This document shows positions 28,521 through 36,708 of a stretch of 64,000 nt of DNA, piece by piece. Both the position numbers and the translations under genes were made by a program. Under the pieces are notes generated by a model. It made no database searches, was not told where the DNA came from, and saw only the letters and a program-made list of their open reading frames with translations. The stretch is from Xenophilus azovorans DSM 13620 (lineage in GTDB: Bacteria > Pseudomonadota > Gammaproteobacteria > Burkholderiales > Burkholderiaceae_C), in contig NZ_JQKD01000008.1 of assembly GCF_000745855.1 (NCBI RefSeq), forward strand, positions 124,001-188,000, in the 5' to 3' direction. Every line of letters starts with the position of its first letter. Position 1 is the first letter of the stretch.

Positions 28521-30348
28521 GCCGGTGCCGCCGCGCAGCGACGAGCCGGACCGCACCCAGGTGCTGTCCGGCCCCGGGCCGGGCGCCGAGGCGACCGTGC
28601 TGTCCACCCCCGGCGGCGCCGCGCCGCCGACGGCGCCGCCGATGCAGGAGGAAGGCGTGCTGCCCGCCGGCAGCCGGCTGGCGGAGTTCGAGATCACGCA
28701 CCTGATCGGCCAGGGCGGCTTCGGCGCCGTCTACGAGGCGTGGGACCACACGCTGGAGCGCACCGTCGCCATCAAGGAGTACCTGCCCACGTCGCTCTCG
28801 ACCCGGCAGAACGACGGTACCGTCTCGCCGCTGTCGGACAAGCACCGCGAGACCTTCGACCTGGGCATGCGCAGCTTCATCAACGAGGCGCGGCTGCTGG
28901 CGCAGTTCGACCATCCCTCGCTGCTGAAGGTCTACCGCTTCTGGCAGGAGCGCGGCACCACCTACATGGTGATGCCGCTGTACCGCGGCCAGACGTTGCG
29001 CCAGGCGCTGGCCTCGATGCCCGGCGGCGTGGACGAGGGCTGGCTGATGCGCGTCATGGACGGCGTGACGCAGGCGCTGGCGGTGATGCACAACGCCAAC
29101 TGCTACCACCGCGACATCGCGCCCGACAACATCATGCTGCTGGAGGGCTCGGGCCGCCCGGTGGTGCTGGACTTCGGCGCCGCGCGCCGCGTCATCAGCG
29201 ACAAGACGCAGGCCATCACCGTCATCCTCAAGCCGGGCTACGCGCCGGTCGAGCAGTACGCCGAGATGCCCGACATGAAGCAGGGCCCGTGGACCGACGT
29301 CTACGCCCTGGCCGCGGTGATGCATGTGGCGGTGTGCGGCCGGGCGCCGCCGCCCTCGGTGGCGCGCGTGATCTCCGACAGCTACGTGCCGCTGGCCGGC
29401 AACGAACTGCTGCGCCAGCGCTACAGCCTGAAGCTGCTGGAGGCGGTCGACCAGGGCCTGGCGGTGCGGCCGGAGCACCGCTTCCAGTCGATGGGCGAGC
29501 TGCGCGCCGCGCTGGGCCTGGAAGAGACCACCACCATCGCCCCGCTGCGCCCGCCCGGCGGCGCGCCGCACGCCGGCGCCGCGCCGGCCGCGGGCACGCG
29601 GCCTCCGCCGCCGCCGGCACCAGCCCCCGCTGCGGCGGCCGGGCGCGGCAAGGCCCTCGCCGCCGGCGGGGTGGCCGTCGCACTGGCATTGGGCGCCGGC
29701 GCCTGGTGGTGGACGCAGCAGCGGCCGGACGAGCAGCCGGGCACCGGCACCGCGGCCACGCCCGCGCCGCCGCCGGTGGCGCAGGTCCCGCCGCCGCCCG
29801 CGCCGCCACCTCCGCCGCCGCCCGCCGCGCCCTCGCCGCGCACGCCGCTGCAGTCGCTGCAGGCGCTGGGCGAGCGCGCCACGCGCGGCTTCGAGGTCGG
29901 CGCCTCGGCCGCCAAGCCCGAGGTGCAGGTCGGCCGCGACAAGCTGGCCTTCGAGGTCAGCAGCAAGCGCGAGGGCTACGTCTACGTCTACCTGCTGTCC
30001 AGCGGCGGCGAGATGTTCCTGCTCTTCCCCAACCTGCTGGACAAGTACAACAAGATCAATGCCGGCGGCACGCTCTCGCTGCCGCGTGCCTCGTGGCCGA
30101 TGAATGCCGGCGGCCCGCCCGGCACCAACGAGTTCGCCGTGGTCGTCAGCGAGCACGAGCGCGACTTCAGCCAGTCCGGAGCGCAGAACGACGGCGTGTT
30201 TCCGCAGTTCGCGCTGCCCGTGCTGGCCGCGCTGGAGGCGGCGCGCGGCGACGGGCCGACGCCGCTGCTGGGCAAGCCCGTGTGCCCGCAGGGCGGCGCC
30301 TGCCAGGACGTCTACGGCGTCGCGCATTTCAGAATCGTCGAGAAGTGA
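28513..30348 (+). CDS. ppkA: PpkA-like Ser/Thr protein kinase with DUF4384-like C-terminus
   Basis: 611-aa T6SS-associated eukaryotic-type kinase. Kinase domain ~58-330: glycine loop IGQGGFGAVYEA, VAIK (Lys88), Glu125, catalytic loop HRDIAPDN (199-206), LDFGAAR (219-225), and GYAPVEQY. The Lys usual two residues after the HRD Asp is Ala here, a substitution I recognise from other T6SS kinases. A Pro/Ala-rich linker, one TM helix (~380-400), a second Pro-rich stretch and a C-terminal domain resembling DUF4384 (FEVSSKREGYVYVYLL, FLLFPN) follow. N-terminal PDRTQVLSG and EATVLSTPG are possible autophosphorylation sites. No PppA phosphatase or Fha gene is visible in the window. Confidence 0.9.
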   Translation: MSEPVPPRSDEPDRTQVLSGPGPGAEATVLSTPGGAAPPTAPPMQEEGVLPAGSRLAEFEITHLIGQGGFGAVYEAWDHTLERTVAIKEYLPTSLSTRQNDGTVSPLSDKHRETFDLGMRSFINEARLLAQFDHPSLLKVYRFWQERGTTYMVMPLYRGQTLRQALASMPGGVDEGWLMRVMDGVTQALAVMHNANCYHRDIAPDNIMLLEGSGRPVVLDFGAARRVISDKTQAITVILKPGYAPVEQYAEMPDMKQGPWTDVYALAAVMHVAVCGRAPPPSVARVISDSYVPLAGNELLRQRYSLKLLEAVDQGLAVRPEHRFQSMGELRAALGLEETTTIAPLRPPGGAPHAGAAPAAGTRPPPPPAPAPAAAAGRGKALAAGGVAVALALGAGAWWWTQQRPDEQPGTGTAATPAPPPVAQVPPPPAPPPPPPPAAPSPRTPLQSLQALGERATRGFEVGASAAKPEVQVGRDKLAFEVSSKREGYVYVYLLSSGGEMFLLFPNLLDKYNKINAGGTLSLPRASWPMNAGGPPGTNEFAVVVSEHERDFSQSGAQNDGVFPQFALPVLAALEAARGDGPTPLLGKPVCPQGGACQDVYGVAHFRIVEK

Positions 30349-30403
30349 TCGTCTGCAGACAAGGCCCGCGAGGAACGGGCCCCTGCACAAGGAGTGATGA
30401 GCC
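30349..30403 (+). promoter_or_regulatory. Intercistronic hairpin and strong RBS before mltA
   Basis: Palindrome GTCTGCAGAC (30351-30360), then GGCCCG/CGGGCC hairpin (about 30363-30382) without a T-tract, then AAGGAG (30389-30394) nine bases before the mltA ATG. The first real gap in the operon after tssK; it may set mltA expression separately. Confidence 0.45.
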
Positions 30404-32026
30404 ATGAACACGCATCCCACCGATCCCCGAGCGATCCCCGCCAGGCGGCCCGGCCTGGCCGGCCTGGGGCTGGCCCTGGGCCTGGCCCTGGGCGGCTGCG
30501 CGGGCGTCCTGCCCTTCACCGACCCGGCCCCCGCGCCGGCGCCTGCACCGGCGCCCACGGCCGAGGCGCCGCCCCCGGCGCCCGCACCCGTGGCGGCGCC
30601 CGCACGCCCGTCGACGCCGCCGCCCGGCAGCAGCGTCGCCGGCCAGGCGCGCACCTTCTCCACGCAGCTGGCCACCTACACGGCGGTGCCCTTCGCCAAC
30701 GTGCCCGGCTGGAGCCGCGACGACTTCTCCGAGAGCTGGCCGGCCTTCCTGACGAGCTGCCGCGTGCTCACCGGCCGCGGCGTGCTGTGGAAGGAGGTCT
30801 GCGACCGCGCGCGCGAAGTGGACGGCAAGAGCGACCCGGCCATCCGCGGCTTCTTCGAGCGCGAGTTCGCCGCCTACCAGATCCGCGACGACGACCGCCG
30901 CCCCGACGGCGTGGTGACGGGCTACTTCGAGCCCGAGATCGAAGGCAGCCGCACCTATTCGCCGCCCTTCATCTACCCCGTCTACGGGCAGCCGGAGGAC
31001 ATGCTGTTCCTCGACACGCGGCGCCTGCCCGCCGGCAACGGCGTGGTCGCCGCGCGCGTGCAGGGGCGCAACGTGGCGGTGCAGCAGGGGCTGTCCACGC
31101 GCGACCTGGGCGCGGCCGGCATCTACGCGCTCGACCTGTCGAAGATCGTGCGCGACACGCTCGACCGCAAGGCCCGCCTGCGCATCGACGGGCGCGAGAT
31201 CAAGCCCTACTTCACGCGCGAGGAGATCGAGACCCGTGGCGCGCCCAACGCCAGGGTGCTGGCCTTCGTCAGCAGCGCCACGGCGCTGTACGAGATGCAG
31301 ATCCAGGGCTCGGGCCGCATCCGCTTCAAGGACGGCCAGGTCATCCGCCTGGGCTACGCCGAGCAGAACGGCCAGCCCTTCCGGCCCACGCTGGCCAAGG
31401 GCAAGGGCGGCAAGACGCGCACTGCGGTGAAGACGCGCGGCGGCGCCATCGAGCTGGAGCTGGACGACGACGAGGATGACGACATCGGCGACGTCGGCGC
31501 CATCCGCACGCGCGGCTTCGTGCTGGCGCGGCCGGTGGCCAGCGGCGCTGTGATGGTGCCCGGGCGCAAGGCGAGCGGGGCGGTGGCGGGCTCCGGCATC
31601 TCCGACCCGAGCTACGTCTTCTTCAAGGAAGTGTCGGCCCCGGCCGACGGGCCGGTCGGCGCGCTGGGCGTGCCGCTCAAGCCCGGGCGCTCCATCGCCG
31701 TCGATCCGCGCAGCACACCGCTGGGCTACCCGGTGTTCGTCTCCACGCGCGAGCCCGGCAAGGGCACGCCGATGCAGCGCCTGACCATCGCGCAGGACAC
31801 CGGCGGCGCCATCCGCGGCGCGGTGCGGGCCGACTACTTCTTCGGCAACGGCCAGACCGCCGCGACCCAGGCGCGCCGCATGAAGGAGCGCGGGCAGCTG
31901 TGGATCCTGCTGCCGCGCGGCCAGGCGGTGGCCGCGGCCAGCACCTCGACGCTGCCGGGCCTGCGCACGCGCGGCGCGAGCCTGGCGAACTGCCTCGTTC
32001 CCGACGACGAGACCTGCGCTGATTGA
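30404..32026 (+). CDS. mltA: MltA-type membrane-bound lytic murein transglycosylase
   Basis: 540-aa lipoprotein with lipobox ALGGC (Cys32), then a long Pro/Ala linker. The MltA domain includes VVTGYFEPEIEGSRT, ALYEMQIQGSGRIRFKDG and the C-terminal 3D part AQDTGGAIRGAVRADYFFG that holds the catalytic Asp region. It cleaves peptidoglycan glycan strands; in a T6SS operon it probably opens the wall for the membrane complex, as MltE does in E. coli. Residues ~345-405 form an unusual insertion rich in Lys/Arg then Asp/Glu (ELELDDDEDDDIGD), not part of ordinary MltA. Placement after ppkA in the same unit supports a T6SS role. A stand-alone cell-wall hydrolase with no secretion function cannot be excluded. 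Confidence 0.9.
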   Translation: MNTHPTDPRAIPARRPGLAGLGLALGLALGGCAGVLPFTDPAPAPAPAPAPTAEAPPPAPAPVAAPARPSTPPPGSSVAGQARTFSTQLATYTAVPFANVPGWSRDDFSESWPAFLTSCRVLTGRGVLWKEVCDRAREVDGKSDPAIRGFFEREFAAYQIRDDDRRPDGVVTGYFEPEIEGSRTYSPPFIYPVYGQPEDMLFLDTRRLPAGNGVVAARVQGRNVAVQQGLSTRDLGAAGIYALDLSKIVRDTLDRKARLRIDGREIKPYFTREEIETRGAPNARVLAFVSSATALYEMQIQGSGRIRFKDGQVIRLGYAEQNGQPFRPTLAKGKGGKTRTAVKTRGGAIELELDDDEDDDIGDVGAIRTRGFVLARPVASGAVMVPGRKASGAVAGSGISDPSYVFFKEVSAPADGPVGALGVPLKPGRSIAVDPRSTPLGYPVFVSTREPGKGTPMQRLTIAQDTGGAIRGAVRADYFFGNGQTAATQARRMKERGQLWILLPRGQAVAAASTSTLPGLRTRGASLANCLVPDDETCAD

Positions 32027-32820
32027 GCGGCGCTCCCACGCCGACCATGCAGGACACCCTCTCGTCCGCCGACAGCGCCGAACTGGTCCGCCTCTGGCGG
32101 CGCCGGCAGACGCTGTCGCCCGGCGAGATGGGGCGCATGTACGGCATCGTGGGCGAGGCGCTGCGCGGCTGCCATCCGCCGGAGCTGAAGGTGCTCGGCG
32201 AAGGCCGGCAGGAGCTGGTGGCGCAGTTCATCTACGTGAAGGTGCTGCGGCTGGACGCCGACCCCGACGACGGCAGCGACGGCGAGGCGCCGCAGCCGCG
32301 CGAGCGCGCGCAGCACAGCGCGCCCTCCAGCGCCTTCGCGCTGTGCGCCTACTTCCGCCGCTACCTGATCGACTGCACCCGTGCCAGCGCCTTCCGCCGC
32401 AAGCTGTCCATCGGCGACGAGGTGACGGACGGCCAGCTCGAGGCGCAGCTCGGCGCGCACGAGGACGCCGAGTCGCGGCTGGCCGAGCACGGCCTGTCCA
32501 GCGCCGCCGTGCATGCGGCCGCGCGCGCCTTCATCGCCGCGCTCGACGAGCCGGAGCGCCTGCTGCTGTGCGAGGGCTTCGGCCAGGAGGCGCCGGGCGG
32601 CCTCTCGGGCGTGGCGGCGCGCCATGCCATCGCCTCCTACCACTACCGCGCCGGCCGGCTCGGCCTGGTGCACAAGCGCGAGGCGCTGCCCACCGACTAC
32701 GCGCGCACGCAGATCGGCCGCTGGCTGCAGGAGACCCTGGGCATCGCCGTCGTGCCGGACCACATGGCCGCGATCCTGGAGGTTTTCAAAATCCTCGGGG
32801 CTGAGGCGTCCTATTCCTGA
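32023..32820 (+). CDS. Putative sigma-70-like transcription factor
   Basis: 265 aa from TTG 32023 (TTGA overlap with mltA stop) or 257 aa from ATG 32047. Not firmly recognised. The region LVRLWRRRQTLSPGEMGRMYG to AYFRRYLIDCTRASAFRRK resembles sigma-70 region 2 in spacing of basic and aromatic residues, and the C-terminal ALDEPERLLLCEG...AARHAIASYHYRAGRLGLV resembles a region 4 helix-turn-helix. It is followed by a single-TM protein gene and a caspase-like protease gene, the position an anti-sigma partner would take. Weak sequence support; it could instead be a phage- or T6SS-specific DNA-binding protein. Confidence 0.5.
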   Translation: MSGAPTPTMQDTLSSADSAELVRLWRRRQTLSPGEMGRMYGIVGEALRGCHPPELKVLGEGRQELVAQFIYVKVLRLDADPDDGSDGEAPQPRERAQHSAPSSAFALCAYFRRYLIDCTRASAFRRKLSIGDEVTDGQLEAQLGAHEDAESRLAEHGLSSAAVHAAARAFIAALDEPERLLLCEGFGQEAPGGLSGVAARHAIASYHYRAGRLGLVHKREALPTDYARTQIGRWLQETLGIAVVPDHMAAILEVFKILGAEASYS

Positions 32821-32845
32821 AGCCATACCCAATTCAGGACACACG

Positions 32846-34036
32846 ATGCACAGCAGCCCTGACCGGAAAACGCCGGGCCGCCCCAAGTTTTCCGCCCCCC
32901 CCGGGGGGGCGGATCGGGTGAAGCCCGATCCTGGGGGCTCGCTCTGGCCCCCGCTGGCCGTCATACGCGGCGCCTTCGAGCCGCCGGCGCCGACGCCAGG
33001 TGATGGGGCAGCCGTGCTGCACGGCCCCGCCGATGCCGCCCCGTCCGCCGGCCCGGCCGCGCTGGCCGACCTGCTGCTGCCCCTGACCGAGCTGGCGCGC
33101 CGCCGCGAGGCGGTGGCGCAGCACGGCTTCGCCGCGCGCTGGGCGCCGGGGCGCCTGGTCAGCGTGCTGCACGAGGGCCGCCTGCTGGGCGTGCTGCTCG
33201 ACCGCGACCTGGGCGACGGCCGCTGGCAGGGCTGGATGGCCGCCGCCGAAGCCGACTGGGCCGGCCCCTTCGATGTGCTGCTGGAGCCGCAGGACGAACC
33301 CTTCGAGCCGATGTTCGGGCTGATCCAGGCCTGGAACCCCGTCACTGTGGCGCAGGCGCCGCAGCTCTGCGCACGCGTGCTGGGCGAGCTGAGCGCCACC
33401 CGCCTGGCCGCGCTGCGCGCGGTGGCCGACGAGGCCGCCCAGGGCGCCGGCCCCGCCATCGAGCCCGCGCCCGGCCGCGTCGCGCTGCGCACCGTGGCCG
33501 GCTGCTTCACCGTGCTGTCGGGCACGCCGCTGGCCGCCGAGGGCGACCCGCGCACCGACTACCAGGCGCTGTACCGCGGCGCGGCCGCCGCGCTGCAGGC
33601 CGGGACGGCAGCTGCAGCGCCTGCCGCGCCGGCCGCCGGGCGCGTCGCCTCGCCGCCGGCGGCATCCGGCGCCTGGGCGCGGCTGCGCGGCTGGCTGGGC
33701 GGCGACGGCCTGTGGCGTCCGGCGCTCGCCGCGCTGGCGCTGGTGGTGGTCGTGCAGAACGTCGGCCTGCTGGCCCGCCACGGCGAGGAGGACGACGCGG
33801 TGCGCTTCCGCGCCGTGCCCGCCGCCGGACAGGACGCGGCGCAGGGCGACCTGGTGCTGCGCTTCAGGCCCGACGCGCCGGCCGCCGAGGCCGCGCAACT
33901 GCTGCGCAGCGCCGGTGCGCAGGTGGTCGCCGGCCCGGACGCGCAGGGCCGCTGGACGCTGCGGCTGGTGCAGCCCGGCGAGGGCCTCGCCGTGCTGCGG
34001 GGCTCGCCGCTGGTCGATGCGGTCGGGCCGCCCTAG
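32846..34036 (+). CDS. Single-TM protein, possible anti-sigma partner
   Basis: 396 aa from ATG 32846, which follows AGGACACACG. No family recognised with confidence. The first ~35 residues (DRKTPGRPKFSAPPGG...) are encoded by a dispersed repeat and are probably not functional. Residues ~60-260 look like a cytoplasmic alpha/beta domain, one TM helix is at ~292-311 (PALAALALVVVVQNVGLLA), and the C-terminal ~80 residues (LVLRFRPDAPAAEAAQLLRSAG...) have a beta-alpha-beta pattern and would be periplasmic. This topology and its place directly after the sigma-like gene suggest an anti-sigma factor sensing an envelope signal; inference only. Confidence 0.45.
   Translation: MHSSPDRKTPGRPKFSAPPGGADRVKPDPGGSLWPPLAVIRGAFEPPAPTPGDGAAVLHGPADAAPSAGPAALADLLLPLTELARRREAVAQHGFAARWAPGRLVSVLHEGRLLGVLLDRDLGDGRWQGWMAAAEADWAGPFDVLLEPQDEPFEPMFGLIQAWNPVTVAQAPQLCARVLGELSATRLAALRAVADEAAQGAGPAIEPAPGRVALRTVAGCFTVLSGTPLAAEGDPRTDYQALYRGAAAALQAGTAAAAPAAPAAGRVASPPAASGAWARLRGWLGGDGLWRPALAALALVVVVQNVGLLARHGEEDDAVRFRAVPAAGQDAAQGDLVLRFRPDAPAAEAAQLLRSAGAQVVAGPDAQGRWTLRLVQPGEGLAVLRGSPLVDAVGPP
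32863..32932 (-). repeat. Structured dispersed repeat, family 1, second copy
   Basis: Inverted relative to the tssM copy. Stems CGGAAAAC/GTTTTCCG (32864-32871 with 32887-32894), a near-perfect C-run/G-run palindrome (about 32892-32912) and GGATCGGG/CCCGATCC (32911-32918 with 32924-32931). The loop at 32872-32886 is the exact reverse complement of 25200-25214, while stem bases differ in pairs from the tssM copy. It overlaps the start of the TM-protein gene. Confidence 0.72.
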
Positions 34037-34046
34037 GAGCCCGGCG

Positions 34047-36044
34047 ATGCGCCCGCCCCCGGCCGCCCTGCGCCTGCTCCTTGCCCTGTGGCTGCTCGCG
34101 GCCGCGGGCACGGCGGCGGCGGTGCAGCGCGCGCTGCTGGTGGGCGTGTCGGAGCTGCCCTACCAGAGCGCCGCCCTGTGGCTGCAGGCGCCGCGCAACG
34201 ACGTGCTGCTGATGCGCGACACGCTGCAGCGCCAGGGCTTCGCGCCGGCCGACATCACCGTGCTGGCCGACGGCGTGGCCGGCGCCGCGCTGCCCGAGTC
34301 GCAGGCCATCCAGCAGGCGCTGCAGCGCCTGCTGGCGCAGTCGGCCAGCGGCGACTTCGTGCTGCTGTACTTCTCCGGCCACGGCACGCGGCTGCGCGAC
34401 CCGGCCAAGCGCTACCTGGAGCCCGACGGCCTGGCCGAGAACTTCCTGGCGCGCGACGTGCGCGGCGTGGTCGGCACCGCCGGGGCCTCCGGCCAGCTCG
34501 CCGGCAGCGTGCGCGACGTGGACGTCGATGCCTGGGTGCAGGCCTTCCTGGCGCGCAACGTGTTCGTGTGGGCGGTGTTCGACACCTGCTCCGCCGCCTC
34601 CATGACGCGCAGCCTGCGCGCGCCGCCGCCGGTGGCCGAGGGTGGCGAGGACGACGAGGTGCGCTGGCGCGGCGTGCGCGCAGACCAGCTCGCCGCGGGC
34701 GCCGCGCCCGCCGAAGCCGCGCCCGCCGCCGTGCCGCCGCCTTCGCCGGCGACGCCGCGCGCCCGCTACGTCGCCTTCTTCGCCTCCGAGAGCCACCAGG
34801 TCACGCCCGAGCTGCGGCTGCCGCGCGACAGCCGCGGCGGCCGGCCGCAGGGCCTGCTGACCTGGGCCGTGGCCGAGACCCTGCAGCGCCGGCCCGCGAG
34901 CTGGCGCCAGCTCTACAACGGCGTGCTCTCGCTCTATGCGCCCGTCATCGCCGAGCTGGAGGGGCGCTTCCCCGAGCGCGAGCTGCCCTCGCCGGTGGCC
35001 GAGGGGCACCTCGACGCGCCGCTGTTCGCCAACCCCGCCGGGCCGCTGAGCACGCAGCCCGCGTGGCCGACACAGCGTGCCGGCGAGCGGCTGAGCGCCG
35101 ACGCCGGCGCGCTCGACGGGCTGGAGGCGCAGCAGCCGGTGCGCGTGAGCGCCGTGCTGGCCGACGGCACCGTGCGCGAGGCCGAGGCCCGCCTCGACGC
35201 GGTGGCCACGGGCAGCGCGCAACTGGCGGTGCCGCCCGCGCTGCGCGACGTGCCCGGCAGCGCGCTGTGGAGCCTCGCCCCGCTGCAGCCGCCGCGCGGC
35301 GCCCTGCTGCGCGTGCGCGCCGACCGGCCCCTGCCGCCGGGCATCAGCCTCGCCTGGCCGGTCGCGGTGCAGGCGGCGGCCGAAGGCGAGGCCGACCTGC
35401 GGCTGGTGGAGACGGGCCGCGGCGGCGGCCGGCTGGAGCCGCTGCAGCCCGGGCTGCTGCTGCCCGGCGGCGCGACGGCCGGCGATGCCGCGGCGCTGCG
35501 CCGGCGCATCGAGCTGCTGGCGCAGCTCAAGTGGTTCTCGCAGCTCGCGCAGCTCGGGCAGGACAGCCGCATCGAGGGCTTCGAGGCCCTGCTGGAGACC
35601 TGGGAGGGCGAGCGCCTGCTGCGCAGCGACCCGCTGCCGCTGGCGGCCGGCTGGGCGCCGCCCGGGCCCGGCCAGCGCCTGGCGCTGCTGGTGCGCAATG
35701 CCAGCGGGCAGTCCATCGACCTGGTGGTGCTGAGCGTCGATGCCGAGGGCGCGCTGCACAGCCTCTATCCCGAGCAGGCGGGGGCGGCCAACCGCTTCGA
35801 GCGCGGCACGCCCCAGGCGCCGGCGCTCAAGCGCTTCGCGCTGCCGCAGGCCGCGGCCGGCGCCCCGCAGGGCGGCCGCCTGCTGCTGGTGGCCAGCCCC
35901 GCCTCGCCGCACAGCGCGCCGCGCCTGTTCGGCCTGCAGGCCAGCGAGCCGATGGCCGACCTGCGCGTGCGCGGCCAGCCCCGGCCGGAAAAGGAACACC
36001 CGCTGCTCGCGGCCTCGGTGCGCTGGGGCGCCGCGGGCCGCTGA
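34047..36044 (+). CDS. Exported caspase-like (peptidase C14/metacaspase) protein
   Basis: 665-aa protein with signal peptide (cleavage near GTAAA) followed at once by a caspase p20-like domain: VQRALLVGVSELP, FVLLYFSGHGTR with the dyad His (residue 112), and WAVFDTCSAASM with the dyad Cys (residue 181). Both catalytic residues are present. The C-terminal ~300 residues include GQRLALLVRNASGQSIDLVVL and LHSLYPEQ, similar in style to the DUF4384-like tail of the kinase. TAGGAG, which includes the upstream stop, serves as RBS 8 bases before ATG 34047. Export would place the protease in the periplasm, where the TM-protein's C-terminal domain also lies. Substrate unknown. Confidence 0.8.
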   Translation: MRPPPAALRLLLALWLLAAAGTAAAVQRALLVGVSELPYQSAALWLQAPRNDVLLMRDTLQRQGFAPADITVLADGVAGAALPESQAIQQALQRLLAQSASGDFVLLYFSGHGTRLRDPAKRYLEPDGLAENFLARDVRGVVGTAGASGQLAGSVRDVDVDAWVQAFLARNVFVWAVFDTCSAASMTRSLRAPPPVAEGGEDDEVRWRGVRADQLAAGAAPAEAAPAAVPPPSPATPRARYVAFFASESHQVTPELRLPRDSRGGRPQGLLTWAVAETLQRRPASWRQLYNGVLSLYAPVIAELEGRFPERELPSPVAEGHLDAPLFANPAGPLSTQPAWPTQRAGERLSADAGALDGLEAQQPVRVSAVLADGTVREAEARLDAVATGSAQLAVPPALRDVPGSALWSLAPLQPPRGALLRVRADRPLPPGISLAWPVAVQAAAEGEADLRLVETGRGGGRLEPLQPGLLLPGGATAGDAAALRRRIELLAQLKWFSQLAQLGQDSRIEGFEALLETWEGERLLRSDPLPLAAGWAPPGPGQRLALLVRNASGQSIDLVVLSVDAEGALHSLYPEQAGAANRFERGTPQAPALKRFALPQAAAGAPQGGRLLLVASPASPHSAPRLFGLQASEPMADLRVRGQPRPEKEHPLLAASVRWGAAGR

Positions 36045-36077
36045 GAAAGAGTCAACCGCACATCCGAGGAGAAACAC

Positions 36078-36635
36078 ATGTCATTCAACAACGACGGCAA
36101 GCTGGACGTGGACGAGGCGCTGCGCATGGTCGACCTGGCGGCCAGCGGCGACCCCGACGGCGACATGGCGATGTCGGTGCAGAGCAAGGGCTCGCCGGTG
36201 GAAGGCGAGTCCCGCCGCGCCTACGACGACGGCAAGAAGCGCATGGACGTGAAGGGCTACTTCTTCCGCTCCTGGGTGCACACGCCGCCGGGCAGCAACA
36301 AGGGGCGCGTGTCGCTCACCACGCTGTCGGTGGTGCGCGAGAGCGATGCCGCCAGCGCCTCGCTGGCCGGCCTGCTGAACAAGCAGGCCGACGACCTGGA
36401 GGTGGTGATCTCGGTCTACAAGGCCAGCGGCGACGACTCGCCCGAGGAGCAGCCCACGCTGGAGATCACCCTCAAGCAGGCGCGGCTGGACCAGCATTGC
36501 CTGCTCAGCGGCGGTTCGCTGGGGCGGCCGTGCGAGGTGCTGAGCTTCCAGTACCGCACGTTGGTGCTCGCCTCGGCGCCGCAGGTCAAGAGCGGCCTGC
36601 GCGGCGCTGTGCGCACCTGCAGCTTCGGCAGCTGA
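36078..36635 (+). CDS. hcp: Hcp-family type VI secretion tube protein
   Basis: 185 aa, somewhat longer than typical Hcp (~165). Pattern fits the Hcp beta-barrel: VEGESRRAYDDG, GRVSLTTLSVVRESDAASASL (equivalent of the canonical 'tKxxDxaSp' segment), LEVVISVYKASGD, PTLEITLKQARLDQHCLLSGG and EVLSFQYRTLVL. A 25-residue N-terminal lead with an EF-hand-like look is extra. GAGGAG precedes the ATG by 8 bases, a strong RBS suited to an abundant tube protein. Its place before tagJ-tssE-F-G is where hcp usually sits. No tssB or tssC gene accompanies it. Confidence 0.75.
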   Translation: MSFNNDGKLDVDEALRMVDLAASGDPDGDMAMSVQSKGSPVEGESRRAYDDGKKRMDVKGYFFRSWVHTPPGSNKGRVSLTTLSVVRESDAASASLAGLLNKQADDLEVVISVYKASGDDSPEEQPTLEITLKQARLDQHCLLSGGSLGRPCEVLSFQYRTLVLASAPQVKSGLRGAVRTCSFGS

Positions 36636-36708
36636 GCGGTCCTCCGGCCCGGCCCCGGGGGGCGGCGGCCGCGCCCTGTCCTGAAACATCCTCGCGCAGA
36701 TCACCACC

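Noticed and set aside
36078-36635. Possibility that this gene is tssB
   Set aside because: Lacks TssB signatures and fits the Hcp strand pattern better.
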